Of a DNA stretch of 64,000 nt, positions 22,491 through 34,388 are shown piece by piece; position 1 is the stretch's first letter; each line of letters starts with the position of its first letter. A program made the position numbers and the translations under genes. The stretch lies in contig ML680037.1 in assembly GCA_007922225.1 (NCBI GenBank), forward strand, positions 2,772,876-2,836,875, read 5' to 3'. Below the pieces are notes generated by a model. That model was not told where the DNA came from and ran no database searches. It was given only the letters and a program-made list of their open reading frames with translations. The stretch is from Emydura subglobosa. Its lineage: Eukaryota > Chordata > Testudines > Chelidae.

Positions 22491-24787
22491 GACAGAGGTG
22501 GGATGAAAAGAAAGCAAGATAGGGACAGTTAAAGAGGGAAAAAACAATTAAGAAACCTTATAGGAAAACTGGATTTAGGGAGAGCAGAGCTTGAGTAAGA
22601 TGGAGGAAAAATACCATAAGATATGCAATAGAAGGAAAGAAAATGCAGTGGAGGAAGGGAAAGAAAATAGAGAACAGAGATAAGGGAGATGTAATTTAAA
22701 TAATTAATGTATATCAAATTTAATGCCAAAATATTAAATAAAATACATGTAAGAGTTTTGAAAAACGTATGTCGCAAACACAAACATCACTTGAAAGCTG
22801 AACTGCTGAAAATCTACTATTGACACTGTCATGATCCACAGGATCTATACTATGCCACAGCTTTAAACAGTCCCTTGGAGATAGCCCGTCAGTGTGCCAG
22901 AGCCCAAGGAACCCACTCTTCCACAAGGGTAGGCCACGCAGCCACAATGCCTTGGAGACTAAGCCTCTGGGCTCCGGCACTCCTGTTTCACCTCAGGAGA
23001 TCTGCCCAGCGAGCCTAACTGAGATAGACTCCAGAGACTTTCATCATCTTCAGGGATCAATGCACCTCAGCAAGCATTTGAATGTGATGGCACAGAAATC
23101 AGGCTATGTATTATAGATTTGCTGCAGACAGAATCCTTAAAAGCCCAACAATAGTCTCCGTTCCAGAGGGATGAGTATTCCCAAGCACGAGAGAGCAGGA
23201 AGGCAGGGAATAGAGAATTAATTCACTAGTAAAATACATTTTGTTTGTGTAAGGGAAATGAAGTTAATTCTGAGGCATAAACTCAGACAAAATTGAGAAA
23301 TTCTATCATTAGATAATAAAGTATGCAAGACCACAACCCTTAATCTTTGCCATCTTTTTTGGTGTAAACAAATCTGCTGATTGCGGGTTTTATTGTTGTA
23401 AACAGACCTAATCAAACTCCGCACGCAGAATAAGGTTTATCTTTTGGCAATAAAACTTCTGTTACTGTCATTATACCTGTTCATGGAGGAAGCCCACATT
23501 TAAATCCAGACTGAAAATGGTCAAAGATACAGTTTCTTATTAAGTGCTCAACAACCTGAAGGCACTGCTTTCTCTAAAGCCTTAAATAAAAAAGTAAATA
23601 GGAAAAGGGGTCCAGAAGGCAGGATCTAATGTAATTTAAAATTGGAATTACATCAGCAGTTTCAAACAGATGGCAGAATGTGAAGATAAATGTGTTAGCT
23701 CCTGTAGCTTATTTGGTGTTTCCATTGTTTTCATCATTAAAAACAGGAATAGTTTAAAATAAAATTAAAAATACACAAGCTATTGTACATTTAAAAAGGG
23801 ACTGAATGGGGGAGGGGAGGATTAAATTAATTTGTCATTCTTTAATGTACAATATCTGGGATACTTGAGGGAAGTTTGAAAATAGGTTTCCTAGGAAATG
23901 AGTTGAACAAAAACACAATGACCTTGAAATTGTACCCAAATATCCCAATATTTAGCAACCTGGCTCAGAAATGGTAATTACTTAAAAATACAAAAGATTT
24001 TTAATGGTTTCAGATGTAGTGTATCCAGACAGGTCAGATACTGTACACAGCTGCAAAAAATGATACATGATTAATAGGGAGTTGCTCCTGCTAGTGCTAA
24101 CTATCTAGTTTATAGCGTAAATATGCTCATTTCCTTTTCAATAAAAAGGACTGTTTTTGATTAGGCTCTTCAGAAGGTTTAAGTCTATAGAAGCAAAATA
24201 CTCCACTCCCACTTTGTGAAATAGCTTAGACATGGATCAAGCAATGTCTATTTATGAAAAACAAGAAGGTTTAAACAAAATAATGGGATGAAAATGTTGT
24301 AAATATCAAAGTCAAACAATTCAGCTGAGGCTGGTGTATACCAGCTTGATTGCTGTAAAAGGAAAGGGTGAACCAGTTCAAATAAATAAGAGCGGCCCAG
24401 CTGCATATCCAAAGTTTGAACCAAACTTGAAATGAACTTTAAGATTTGTAAAACTGTAATTAATTTTTAAAAAATTATTCATGCCAGGTAGTGCTAAAAT
24501 CATTCCAGCATAACCTGAAGCAAGAAGCATTAAAAATCATGTGCAAACTTTCTTTTGATGCTTCAGCAACAGTTTTGCAGTCCTAGGAGATTCAGAAATT
24601 AATCTGGGATGCCCATCCATATCTGTGCACCTCTTGAAGTGTGCCTGTCACCAGGAATCAGATTGGGGGGGAAAAGGCAGTTGTACTCTTCCAAGCTTCA
24701 CCACACAATAAGTATTGGCCAGATGAGTTCCCAAAGTGAGATGCTGTTTATAGTACACTGCAGAAATATTCAAAATATCCCATCAGG
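22491..24787. other. No gene recognised
   Basis: AT-rich stretch without coding sense or repeat ends that I recognise. 22880-23060 is GC-richer (GCCTTGGAGACTAAGCCTCTGGGCTC) and could be part of an unclassified repeat. Confidence 0.5.
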
Positions 24788-24860
24788 GAGGGTCTAGATA
24801 ATGCTTCCTACCTTGAGTGCAGGGGACTGGACTAGAAGATCTCTCAGTCCCTTTAGTTAG
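24788..24860 (+). repeat. CR1-type 3' tail fragment
   Basis: TAATGCTTCCTACCTTGAGTGCAGGGGACTGGACTAGAAGATCTCTCAGTCCC follows the consensus of CR1-family 3' ends (GGACTGGACTAGATGACCTC). Only the tail is recognisable. Confidence 0.5.
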
Positions 24861-24870
24861 TTTACTAGAT

Positions 24871-25742
24871 CAGTGTTTCTTAACCTTTTAAGAAGCAAGT
24901 AGCCCCTAACTTCTGAAAATTTTAATAAGTACCCCAACACTCAATTTTCCACAGGATTTTATATTTACAGACTAATGTGAGCCATATGTTGGAAGAAGGG
25001 CTGAGCATATGAGGCTGTGATATGACAGATGTCAGATCTAGTGTGGGTAGGGTTACCACCTTTACACCAGGGGTGCACAACTCAAGTATGTGCCTGGGCT
25101 AGAGATGATGTTGGCCAAAGCTAGGAGGCTTTGAGCGGCATACCATTGCTGGGGAACATAAAGCACCATGCCACATTTTTTGCCATAGATTTGAGAAGAG
25201 GAAGGGGTGAGAGAGAGAGAGAGACAGGAAAAGAGAGTAACTGATAAAATCTGGGGCTGTCATACAGCAGTGAAATTGACGTTTTTTGGGCACTGGGCTT
25301 TGAGCCAGAGAGAGGGGCTACCACTTGAGCAAGTTGTAGGCGGCTGCCAACCTGGCTGCCAGCCCAGGGGGTGGGCGACTGCCACCCAATTCGAGCTGGG
25401 GCAGAGGAGACTTCCATGCCAGGTGGGACCCAGGGATGTGGGCAGGCGGTTGTTGCCCATCTTCAAGCTGGGACGCTGGAGGATGACCCTCGGCTCAGAA
25501 CCAGGGTGCGTGTGGCTGCCACCCAGCTGCAAGCCCAAGTCACAATATGCAGGAGGCTGCCACAGGGCTCCCACCTGGGAGCTGGGACCCGGCGGGAAGC
25601 AGGGGGCTGCTGCCTGCCTTCGCAGAAGCTAACGGCTGCCGCCTGCCTCCTAGCTGGGACCAGGCACGAAATGGGAGGCTGCCTCCAGAGCTGTGATCGG
25701 GTGAGAAGCAGGGGTACTCGTACCACAGGTTGAGAAACAATG
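24871..25742. mobile_element. Non-autonomous hAT element with GC-rich reiterated interior
   Basis: Terminal repeats CAGTGTTTCTTAACCT (24871) and AGGTTGAGAAACAATG (ends 25742) match inverted at 14 of 16. The 8-bp duplications are TACTAGAT (24863-24870) and TACTAGAA (25743-25750). The left third is AT-rich. From about 25310 to 25690 the interior is GC-rich and made of degenerate repeats around AGCTGGGACC..GGCTGCCACC. No transposase. Overlapping open frames of 85-140 codons there are by-products of the repetitive GC-rich sequence. Confidence 0.88.
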
Positions 25743-26094
25743 TACTAGAAAAATTGGCTACCAGTGTTATTTTTGGTGTGACATCAAGAGTATCCATTGT
25801 AAGTGATGGGTAAGTGACTGATCCTTTGGGAGTGAGAGTAACCTAATACGAGGTGAGCTGGGGGTTGAATAACCTTTCGTCACCAAGGTTAGTTTGTCTG
25901 GGTGGCAAAATGCACTGGAGAGGCTAAGGGGACTGTTTGTGGCTCCATGGTAAAACAAATATGGTAATCCAAGAGTGCACGTGTTACTGGCCTGATGAAA
26001 ACTAATGATAGAATATACCACCAGTTTGGTGTCTGCCCTGTTTTCTGACAGTCTGACTTGAGATTGGCACTCTCAGTTGTGAGCTACTCTGGAC

Positions 26095-26725
26095 AGTGTG
26101 ATAGATGGGATTCCACAACCTCCCTTGGAAGCCTATTCCAGAGTTGAACTACCCTTATAGTTTGAAAGTTTGTCTTAATATTGAATTGCTGCAGATTAAG
26201 CCCATTACTTCTGCTAACTTCAGTGAACATGAAGAACAATTGATCACAGTCCTCTTTGTAACAGCCTTTAACATATTTGAAAACTCCTATCACACACCCC
26301 GTTTTTTTAAACCTTTCCTAAACCTTTTATTATTTTTACTTCTCTTGACTCTCCAATCTGTCCACATCTTTCCTAAAGTATGGCGCCCAGCACTGGACAG
26401 AGCACTTCAGCTGAGACCTCACCAGTACTGAGTAGAGTGGGACAAATATCTCCTATGTCTTACGAACAACACTCATATTAAAACTCCCCAGAATGGCATC
26501 AGCCTTTTTTGCAACTGCAGCAAGTTGTTAGCTCATATTCAATTTATGATCTACTATAAATCCCAGATCTTTTTCAGAAGTACTAACATCTAATGAGTTA
26601 GTCCCAATTTTGTAGTAGTACATTTGATTTTTCCTTCCTAAGTGTAGTATTTTGCACTTATCTTTATTGAATTTCATCGTGTTGAATTCAGACCAATTCT
26701 CCAGTTTGTCCTTATAGTATTATGT
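26095..26725 (-). mobile_element. CR1 LINE fragment, minus strand
   Basis: Read backwards, the part 26293-26100 encodes VIGVFKYVKGCYKEDCDQLF-like coding followed by FQTIRVVQLWNRLPREVVE, the conserved CR1 C-terminal block (W..LP.EVV). The part up to 26725 contains the antisense words CCAGCACTGGACAGAGCACTTCAG, CAGCCTTTTTTGCAACTGCAGCA and CAGATCTTTTTCAGAAGTACT, typical of antisense turtle CR1. Truncated and frameshifted. Confidence 0.85.
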
Positions 26726-28640
26726 TTTTTCCTGACCTTAAAATCAATACGCATTCTTGTTTTCATTTGGCACCAGCAGGATCAATGATGCAGCACTAGC
26801 ACAGCTCTGGGGATAGTTTCTATAAAGAACTATTGAGTATTAGCATTACCAGACACATTAGAAAAAGCATGCAGCGAATTCATGCAATTCCTGGATGATT
26901 CAGCCAAAATTCCTTCTGAGGGCTCATGGCAATACACAATGCTACACCCCTGTACCACCTCTGAAAAGCTTTAGCATTCTGCCCCTTTAGCTGTGCCATG
27001 ATCTTCCCCTTCCCCCTGCTCTTTCATGCACTATGAAGTGCACAGACTAAGGTCTCCAATGGGATTCTGGCCAGTTCCAGCACCTTACCCCACTTGTGCA
27101 TCTCTGCAAGGGCTGACCAACCTCTGGCCCAGAGGCTCCTGTAATTCAGCCCAAATTCTCATTAAAGTAAACAGGAGTTTTGCCTGAGTAAGGGGTGCAA
27201 GATTGATCCAATTTTCTGTGTACGTTTTGTATACATTGAGGTTTAGGTTTTTAAAATGTCTTTCCTGAGTCCATTTTTCTTAGATTCCTAATCCCTAATT
27301 CAAAAATATAGTTTCATTCTTTGATATCTCAGTGTAGAATCAAGAGGGCATCCCCCAAGAGAACACGCCCTACAAGTAATATTAACTTCAAGACAGTCAA
27401 ATTTTCATTGACGCTTCCTGACAGTGCCCCTTTTCTTTACATTGACTCCGTTTGATTAAACTGATTGAAATGCATTTAATACTTGTGTTTTGTCAGACTA
27501 TATTTTGGGCTTTATAAACAAAATTATAGTAGATTGACTTATACAAATATTTCACACAGCTTGTCATGTTGAATTAATTAATGTTCTTCATACAGCTTGA
27601 GAACATGGAGCGTTTTCCTCTTATAATTATTATTATTATTTATTTCTGTATTTGCTTTACAACAAAATCAGGGCCCGGGGAACAATTACATAATGGGCAT
27701 CACATTAAGTACTTAAAATTTTTAGAAGCATGAGACAAACTATCTCAAATAAAACTGGCTATTTTTAGAGTTGTTTACAGCTAAAGAGCTGTTTTGGAGT
27801 TTTTTTGTTTTTCTTTAGGCCAGAGAAGTGTTCCTGATGCAATTTTGAGTGCATTTTTTGATGCAGTTACCCTTCTCAAATGCATGCCTAGAACATGGAA
27901 CTAAAATTTCCAAAGAACTGTAAAGTCTCAATAAGAGCTTGTGCCACATTCTTCTTGAGCTTTATCCTTCTCATAGTAAAGCCAACAAGGAGGTTTGTAG
28001 CTGACTTCCTTTGGAGCAGGCCTGGGCATACTATTAGTTTCGGCTTTTGAAGGCTTTTTATTACCATCTTTCTGTATCCCTCTAAATACCTTGCCATACA
28101 ACCAACCCACTGTACCACCATTCTTCACAAATGCTAAAATCCGTTTTTGTGCAGTTCTTATCATACAAAATGAAAACCAACAATGCCAAGGTCCGTATTT
28201 ACACAAACAAAATAATTATGATTAATTGTTAAGAATTTCAGTGAGGAGAACTAATGTGCATGTTCTTCTCTTTAAAATGGAACAGTTGGACAAAGCATGT
28301 TCAGATATGCCTGCCATTAAAAATAGATGCTATCCCAGAAGCTAAACTGTTCCAATAATTTTGTCTGAATGCTCATTCCCCTTCTGCCTAAATCTTGAGG
28401 CACATGAAAAACAAAAACACTTTAAAAATCAGCTGCATGTTATCTTACAGTATTCAGTATTGTACAGCATATATTGTAACAGCAATGGAGTCTGAAGTCA
28501 AGGTGAGAGCTATAGAAGTTGCGGTTGCCAAAAGTTTGTACATCTATATGTATAATGGCAGTTTACATGCCTTAAAAAGTAGTGACTATACATTAATGCA
28601 TTTAAGTAGCCTGAGCAAATTCATGTCTGGAGTGTAGGTC
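26726..28640. other. No gene recognised; one unassigned short frame
   Basis: Mostly AT-rich. A 92-codon minus-strand frame (28206-27928) overlaps a 77-codon frame (28121-27888). The first reads GGTVGWLYGKVFRGIQKDG then PRPAPKEVSYKPPCWLYYEK. I recognise no family, splice structure or Kozak context, and list it only as a finding. Confidence 0.45.
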
Positions 28641-28917
28641 CAGTCTTGCAAATGCTTATGCACTCGAAGCATGGGAGTAGTCCAATTGAATTCAGTGGGT
28701 TGGATTTGCTGGTATGCTGCAACCAGTGTGCGGCACTCAGGCTTTGAGAAGTGGCCATGTTCTGACTGGAGGTGACTAATGGATTATTCCCCTTCTGAGG
28801 GGGAACTCTGTGTACTTAAAGAAGGAGTCACACAGAAGCAGCATGGCAAGGATAGAGGGAATGGTGGAGACAGAGCTCTGCTACTGCTATCCCCTACTGG
28901 GACAAACTCACTTAGAG

Positions 28918-29035
28918 CCAGATTTTTAAAGGTATTTAGACATCTAACTATGCAGATAAGAACTTAGTGGGATTTTCAAAAGTATCTAAGTCCCTATCTG
29001 CATCTTTATGCACTTAAATGCCTTTAAAACTGGTC
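28918..29035. repeat. MITE-like imperfect palindrome (GATTTTCAAA family)
   Basis: CCAGATTTTTAAAGGTATTTAG..ATGCAGATA and GGGATTTTCAAAAGTATCTAAGT..TATCTGCAT..GCCTTTAAAACTGG form a short imperfect palindrome. Same family as 10221-10424. Confidence 0.6.
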
Positions 29036-30546
29036 CCCAGAGACCTTATGCAAGTGGCATAAATTGGGGCAGTTCCTGAGCTGCTCTGACTTCTGCCAGG
29101 ACTGGGCAGTGCATGATCAGAGAGCCTTCTCCAGGTGGGATCCACCTATCTGCAAAGCATAGCTCGATCACAGCGGATAAATGTACGCCAGCGCATCTAT
29201 CCACGTGCTGAAAATTAAGCATCTGCAAAAGTGTTTTCAGGTATCTGTACATCTTTGATTTGCATACCACTATTTTCCATTATCTGTGTCCTGTATATAC
29301 ACCATTGTATCTGTTAGTATATTTTTGAGATAATTAGAATTTACAAACAAGTTAAAAAAAAAAAAAAAAAAAGCAGAGATGCTACAAAGTTAAATCTGTT
29401 TTGCTGTTAGAGGTTTACAAAACATGTTGAGTAATCTTTGCTCCCTCCAACCTATTGTTGTTGGTTTTTTAAGATATTTGAAATATAATCTATCTTCTGG
29501 CTTCTTCCCACCCCTCCCCCCCTTAATTTAAAGTATTGAAATAATTCTGGGTCCCACATTCCTTCCATTTGTGTCAATGGCAAAACTTCCACTGACTACA
29601 TCTGGCCCTTAGTTTTGGATTATTTGCCCAATATTTTAAAAAAGAAATGCCACAATGCCCTACTATGTACATTTTGTTATCATTTTATTGGGTATGAAAC
29701 AATGCCTGCCCATAGAATCATCTTTAAATTAAAGGCAATATAAAATCCTCCTGTTCCAGGCATTATGTTTGCTCTGCACTGCTGTTTGTTGCTTGTAATA
29801 TAATTTGACTTTGATTGTGTCAATGAAGTCACTGTATTGTATATTTAATACATTTTTAGCAAGGGTCAAATTCAGCCTTAGACTTTCATGTTAGTTGTGC
29901 CCGCTTACAGCAGGACTGAACTTGGTCCACCAACATTACTCAGCTGTGTTCACTACACAATATTATGTTAGTACCATGTGTTCCTTAGGTTAGGCATCCA
30001 CAACAGGACATTTTAAGAATGAAGTTCAAAGCACATTTTGGAAGAAGATTAAAGTGCAATACTCCTCTGAAATTTGACTCTGTAAATATGGCTTGGCCGG
30101 ATTTAATCATTATTGTCCCTCAGTGACAGATTCAGTGTTGTGAACTCTCACAATACACTTGAGTTTCATAATATTTTTTACTCTTCTTTAAGCCCCAGCT
30201 CTACAGTTTTTTAAATTACATGAGACTCCGATTTCATTTTTAAAAAACCAATTTTCTAGCCCTCCTGATTGCAGAGAGAAGCTGGGAAATGCAACCAAAG
30301 ACAACCAAATCGGAAAGCAAAGAAAAAGGTCTCTGAATTTATTATTTTAAAAAAATAATCTCATGATTTTTAAGGCAATCACATGATTTTGGGGCAGGGG
30401 GCCTGAGTCATTATAGTTTGTTTATAGTCAGTCTGGACTATTCTATTATTACAACCTCTACACAAAAGTTCTGTAGGCCAAATTATGCCATAATTACACC
30501 TGTGCAGTCCCACTGCATTAGGGAGACTGCCCAACTGGAACAGAGA
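29036..30546. other. No gene recognised; contains an A18 tract
   Basis: AT-rich DNA. A poly-A run lies at about 29354-29372 with no identifiable retroposed sequence upstream of it. Confidence 0.5.
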
Positions 30547-30826
30547 GCTTGTCTTCACATATAATGTTACAGCAGTGCAGCTGCGCCATTCTAGTGCTTT
30601 ATAGAAGACGCTACTATGAAGACAGGAGAGCTTCTCCCATTGGCATAGTTAATCCACTTCCTTGAGAAGGTGGTAGCTATGTCAGTGGAAGAAGCTCTCC
30701 CACCAACATAGCACTCTCTACCTGGGGAATTAGGGCCGTATAACTACATTGCTCTGGGATGTGGATTTTTCACACCCCTGAGCAACATAGTTATACCTAT
30801 ATAGGTCTATAGGGTAGACCTAGTCT
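30547..30826. mobile_element. MITE-like DNA element with internal inverted repeats
   Basis: GCTTGTCTTCACA at 30547 opposes TAGGGTAGACCTAGTC near the right end, and the interior has GGAGAGCTTCTCCCATTGGCATAG against CTATGTCAGTGGAAGAAGCTCTCCCACC. The words CACACCCCTGAGCAACATAGTTATACC are those of a turtle DNA-element family I recall as very common. Borders and target duplication are not certain. Confidence 0.65.
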
Positions 30827-31194
30827 GATTAAGTTTCAACAATAGAGTCAAACAATTTTTCTGGTGCTGCACATGAAGTTATAGAATCCAGCTTCCTCTC
30901 TCTTCCCTCTCTTCTGTAGTTATACTGATCACAAAAGGGTAAAGCATCAAGTCTAATTCAGACCTCTCATAGTGCATTCAGTTCCTCTGATTGTGGTAAA
31001 GTTGCATCTGCTTACACCAGATCTGAATTTGGTCCCCTGCCCTTCAAGCATATTTTGAAGTGAAAATCTCAAAGAGTTTCACATAAGCACTTGCATCACA
31101 GCCAACCAAACTTAAGGTAGTTTTTAGAGATAGGCCTGTACAGATCTGACTGTAGGATGGTGCCCTTTGACCATGATATCTAATGGAGAGAGAC

Positions 31195-31303
31195 AGAATA
31201 TCCCAGACCTGGAAAGGAGCTCTGTGTAAGATCAACAGCTTGTCTCTCTCACCAACAGAAGTTGGTCAAATAAAAGATATTACCTCACCCACTTTCTCTC
31301 AGC
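31195..31303 (+). repeat. SINE-like dispersed repeat (CACCAACAGAAGTTGGTC family)
   Basis: AGCTTGTCTCTCTCACCAACAG, AAGTTGGTCAAATAAAAG and ATATTACCTCACCCAC are shared in order with 44275-44370. The region upstream (CTGGAAAGGAGCTCTGTGTAAGATCAACAGC) lines up with a hammerhead-like fold but is decayed. No coding capacity. Confidence 0.7.
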
Positions 31304-31324
31304 AATACAATAGAGTCATCAGGC

Positions 31325-31445
31325 AAAGTTTTCAAAGGTATTTAGGCACTTAAAGATGCAGATAGATTGTTTGAAATCAATGAGACAGTCACCTAACTCA
31401 TTTAGGCACTTTTGAAAATCCCACTGGGCATCTGTTTGCATACTC
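31325..31445. repeat. MITE-like imperfect palindrome (GATTTTCAAA family)
   Basis: AGTTTTCAAAGGTATTTAGGCAC..AGATGCAGATAG mirrored by CATTTAGGCACTTTTGAAAATCCC..GGGCATCTGTTTGC. Same family as 10221-10424. Confidence 0.6.
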
Positions 31446-32774
31446 AAGAGTTCTAACATTCAACATTAGTTCCTCCTCTTGATGTTCAATGGTAGAGGAT
31501 GGTGGATCTGGAGATAGCAAGGGCATGATTTTGTAGACAGAGGGAGGGCTTGGAGATCTGATCATGAGTTACAATGGATAAACTCAAGGGCCAGATTGTG
31601 ATGATCACTGTATGGGTGTGTAAGATGGGAAAGGCCCAATGAAATTTCATATACCCTGACATCCATGCACAAGCGCCAGCCACACCACCAAGAGCACAGG
31701 CCCTGATTCTTACTAGGACCCCCATTAGTGTTAGCTTCCTAAAAGGGTGGGGAGAGGATAGGACCATGGCCCTGCTCCTTTCTCTCCACTCCTCTGTGCT
31801 GACCAGAGGAGAACAAATGATGTGCAGCTACTAGCCCAGAGTGTGCTCTCCAGTTGACTCAAGAAAGAATTCTGGTTGAGTGAGTCAATTCCTCCTGGGG
31901 CCTTTGGCTGCAGCTCAACTCCTCACCACCCCCTCCAGGTAGACTCTGGCTGCAGAAGCTGAAATCTAGCCACTGGTACAGGAAATGGGACATTTTTAGT
32001 TTGGAACCAAATATATTTACTGGAGCTGGTCGGATAACATTAGTACATGTGTTATCCAACCATTCCTCCCACCCCACCAGTGAACTTGCAAATAAATTAT
32101 TTAAATGGACAGTTCTTCCTTATTTACCAACTTTATAGATGCTCAAGTATTATTCATCAGATAATTTTGTACAGATTTTTTTCTGTCAATCACAAGATGA
32201 ACTATTTGCAAATAAATATTTCATTATGTGACTAGTTATAATATTTTCATGGCTCTTAACAACGTGCATGGTAGGTTCTGGCGTTGTTTCCAGTTGTGTT
32301 TCATTGGCAGCCCTAGAAGCCTGGAAAGATTCCTTAAAAGAAGAAAAGGAAGTTACGATTTTAGATTGAATGTCACATATGAGATGGTGGGAATTAAAAA
32401 AAACAAAAAAACAAAAAACAATACTTAGTGATATGAGCAAGAAATCCCAAACCAAACCCCACCCTGTTTTTGCCCACAATAGCATTTGTTATTGCTTCAA
32501 CTGCTGCTTCTGCTGTGCAGAAGGCCCAGAACAAAGACCCAGCAGTGCTAGCAGAGGTGACTGTAATACAAACGCAGGTGCAAGAACAGCCAGGGAAAAA
32601 TTGCAGCTGTTCTGCCAAAGCTGACATATAGCTGTGCTGGAGATAAGTTCAGCAGCAATCTGCGGCTGGAACATACCATGCAATCCTGTCAGCTGCACGT
32701 CAGTCATTGCTAGGAAGGGCATCTAATAACTGCCCCCTTGATGTTATTGCATAAATTCAGGTTAAGGTGAGGAA
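31446..32774. other. No gene recognised
   Basis: Mixed-composition DNA. Around 32490-32720 several overlapping frames arise from GC-richer DNA on both strands; no conserved domain is recognisable in any. Confidence 0.5.
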
Positions 32775-34388
32775 TGACCATTAGGGGCATCTATTCTGAC
32801 CTTCAGCATAACACAAGACGTTAGAATTTCACCCATTGAGTTCTGCATCCATCAACTACTGGTTGATGCTACAGTGTATATTTTAGAAAGATATCCTGGC
32901 TTGATTTAAAGACTTCAAGTGACAGAATCACCTTCTGCCCTAGGTAAGTTGTTCCAGTGGTTAATTACCCTCACTTAAAAATCTACACCTTATTTCTAGC
33001 TTGAATTTGTCTAGCTTCAATTTCCAGCCTTTTAATGTATTATGCCTTTGTCTTCTAGATTAGAGAGTTCTCCATTAGAAATGGTCTTCTCATGCACATA
33101 CTTATAGACTGTGATCAAGTCACCTCTTAATCTTCTCTTTGATCAACTACATAGATTGAGCTTCTTAAGTCTCTCACACTAAGGAAGGTTTCCCAGACAC
33201 TTTTCTGAACCTTTTCCAAATTCTCAACATTCTTTCTAAAGTGTGGACACTAGAACTTGACATAATATTCCAGTCATGCTCTCACCGATACCTTATACCA
33301 CAGTAATTCCACTTCCCTCCTGCTGTTCGAAATTCCTGTTTCTACATCCAAGGATCACACTAGCCCTCTTAGCCAAAGTATTATAGAGGAAGCTTATGTT
33401 TATCCACCATGATCCCTAAGTCCTTTTCAGAGGCATTGCTTTCCAGAGTACTGTCCCTCATTCTGTAAGTGTGACACACTCTGTTCCTAGATATATGAAC
33501 ATTCATATTGTTTGAATGAGCCCAACCCAGCTTCCCAGGAAAGCCAGATTCCACTGTATAATTAACCTGCCTCCCTCATTACTTACATTCCGCCAATATC
33601 TGTGTCATCTGCAAAATCTTCCAGCAATGATTTTATATCTTCTTCTAGATCAGTGGTTTCCAACCTGTGGCCTGGGGGCCAACAGTGGCCCACGGGAGGC
33701 TTTCAAAGTGCCCGTGGCTCCCCTCCTGCTGGCTGCAGAAGGGAGCTGCTGCCTAAAAACCCAGGCAGAACGCGTTTCTGTGGGGCTAAAAGACCAGTGC
33801 AGGCCTCTTGTTGCAGCCAAGGGGACGGGAGATCAGTGCTCCTCTCCCTCTGGCTGTAGCAGGGAGCATGGCAAAGTGCTCTGCCTTGGTCCCTAGGCAC
33901 TGGGGTCCCTGCTGGGGCCAGACAGAGGGGAGATCAGCGCTTTCCTCCCCTGGCTCCAGCAGAGAGCAAAGCGCTTTTCCTGAGTCCTTAGGTGCTGGGG
34001 TCCTTGCTGGAGCCAGAGGGAGGGGAGCACTGATCTCCCATCCTCCTGACTGCAGAAGGGAGCCACTGCCTAGGGACCCAGTGGAACATATGGGGCTACA
34101 GGACGCGTGTGGTTTCCCTGCTGTAGCCAGGGAGAAGGGAGATCAGCAAAGAGGCAGCCCCCTCACTGAACTCCTTCCAACTGTCTGCACTGGGGGGGCC
34201 TGCTGGCAGAGACTGGTGACCCTTCAGGGTTGTAAACATGATATCTGTGGCCCTCTAACCAAAAAGATTGGGAACCACTGTTCTAGATCATTGGTAAAGA
34301 TATTGAATAGCACTGGGGCAAGAACAGATCCTTACACTGCACCACTAGTAACATCCCTATTGTATGATGATTCCCTATTAACAATTTG
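32775..34388 (-). mobile_element. CR1 LINE fragment, minus strand, split by a hAT element
   Basis: Antisense CR1 words run in order: GACCTTCAGCATAACACAAG (3' UTR), AGTTGTTCCAGTGGTTAATTACC, CACTAGCCCTCTTAGCCAAAG, TCATCTGCAAAATCTTCCAGC, then after the hAT insertion ATTGGTAAAGATATTGAATAGCACTGGG and CCCTATTAACAATTTGG. The CR1 parts are 32775-33642 and 34289-34388, contiguous once the insertion and one duplication copy are ignored. Length suggests a 5'-truncated copy containing RT C-terminus and 3' UTR. Not intact. Confidence 0.88.
33651..34280. mobile_element. Non-autonomous hAT element with internal tandem repeat
   Basis: CAGTGGTTTCCAACC (33651) and GATTGGGAACCACTG (ends 34280) match inverted at 13 of 15. 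Perfect 8-bp duplications TTCTAGAT at 33643-33650 and 34281-34288. The interior is GC-rich and holds two tandem copies of a roughly 100-bp unit (33830-33930 and 33931-34025), each starting AGATCAG(T/C)GCT and containing GCTGGGGTCC(C/T)TGCTGG. A long frame (33808-34395) running through it is a consequence of the tandem repeat and does not resemble a protein family. Confidence 0.93.

Noticed and set aside
25207..25733. Overlapping open frames of 104-141 codons on both strands
   Set aside because: They lie wholly inside the GC-rich repetitive interior of a hAT MITE, occur in several phases at once and show no domain; composition explains them.
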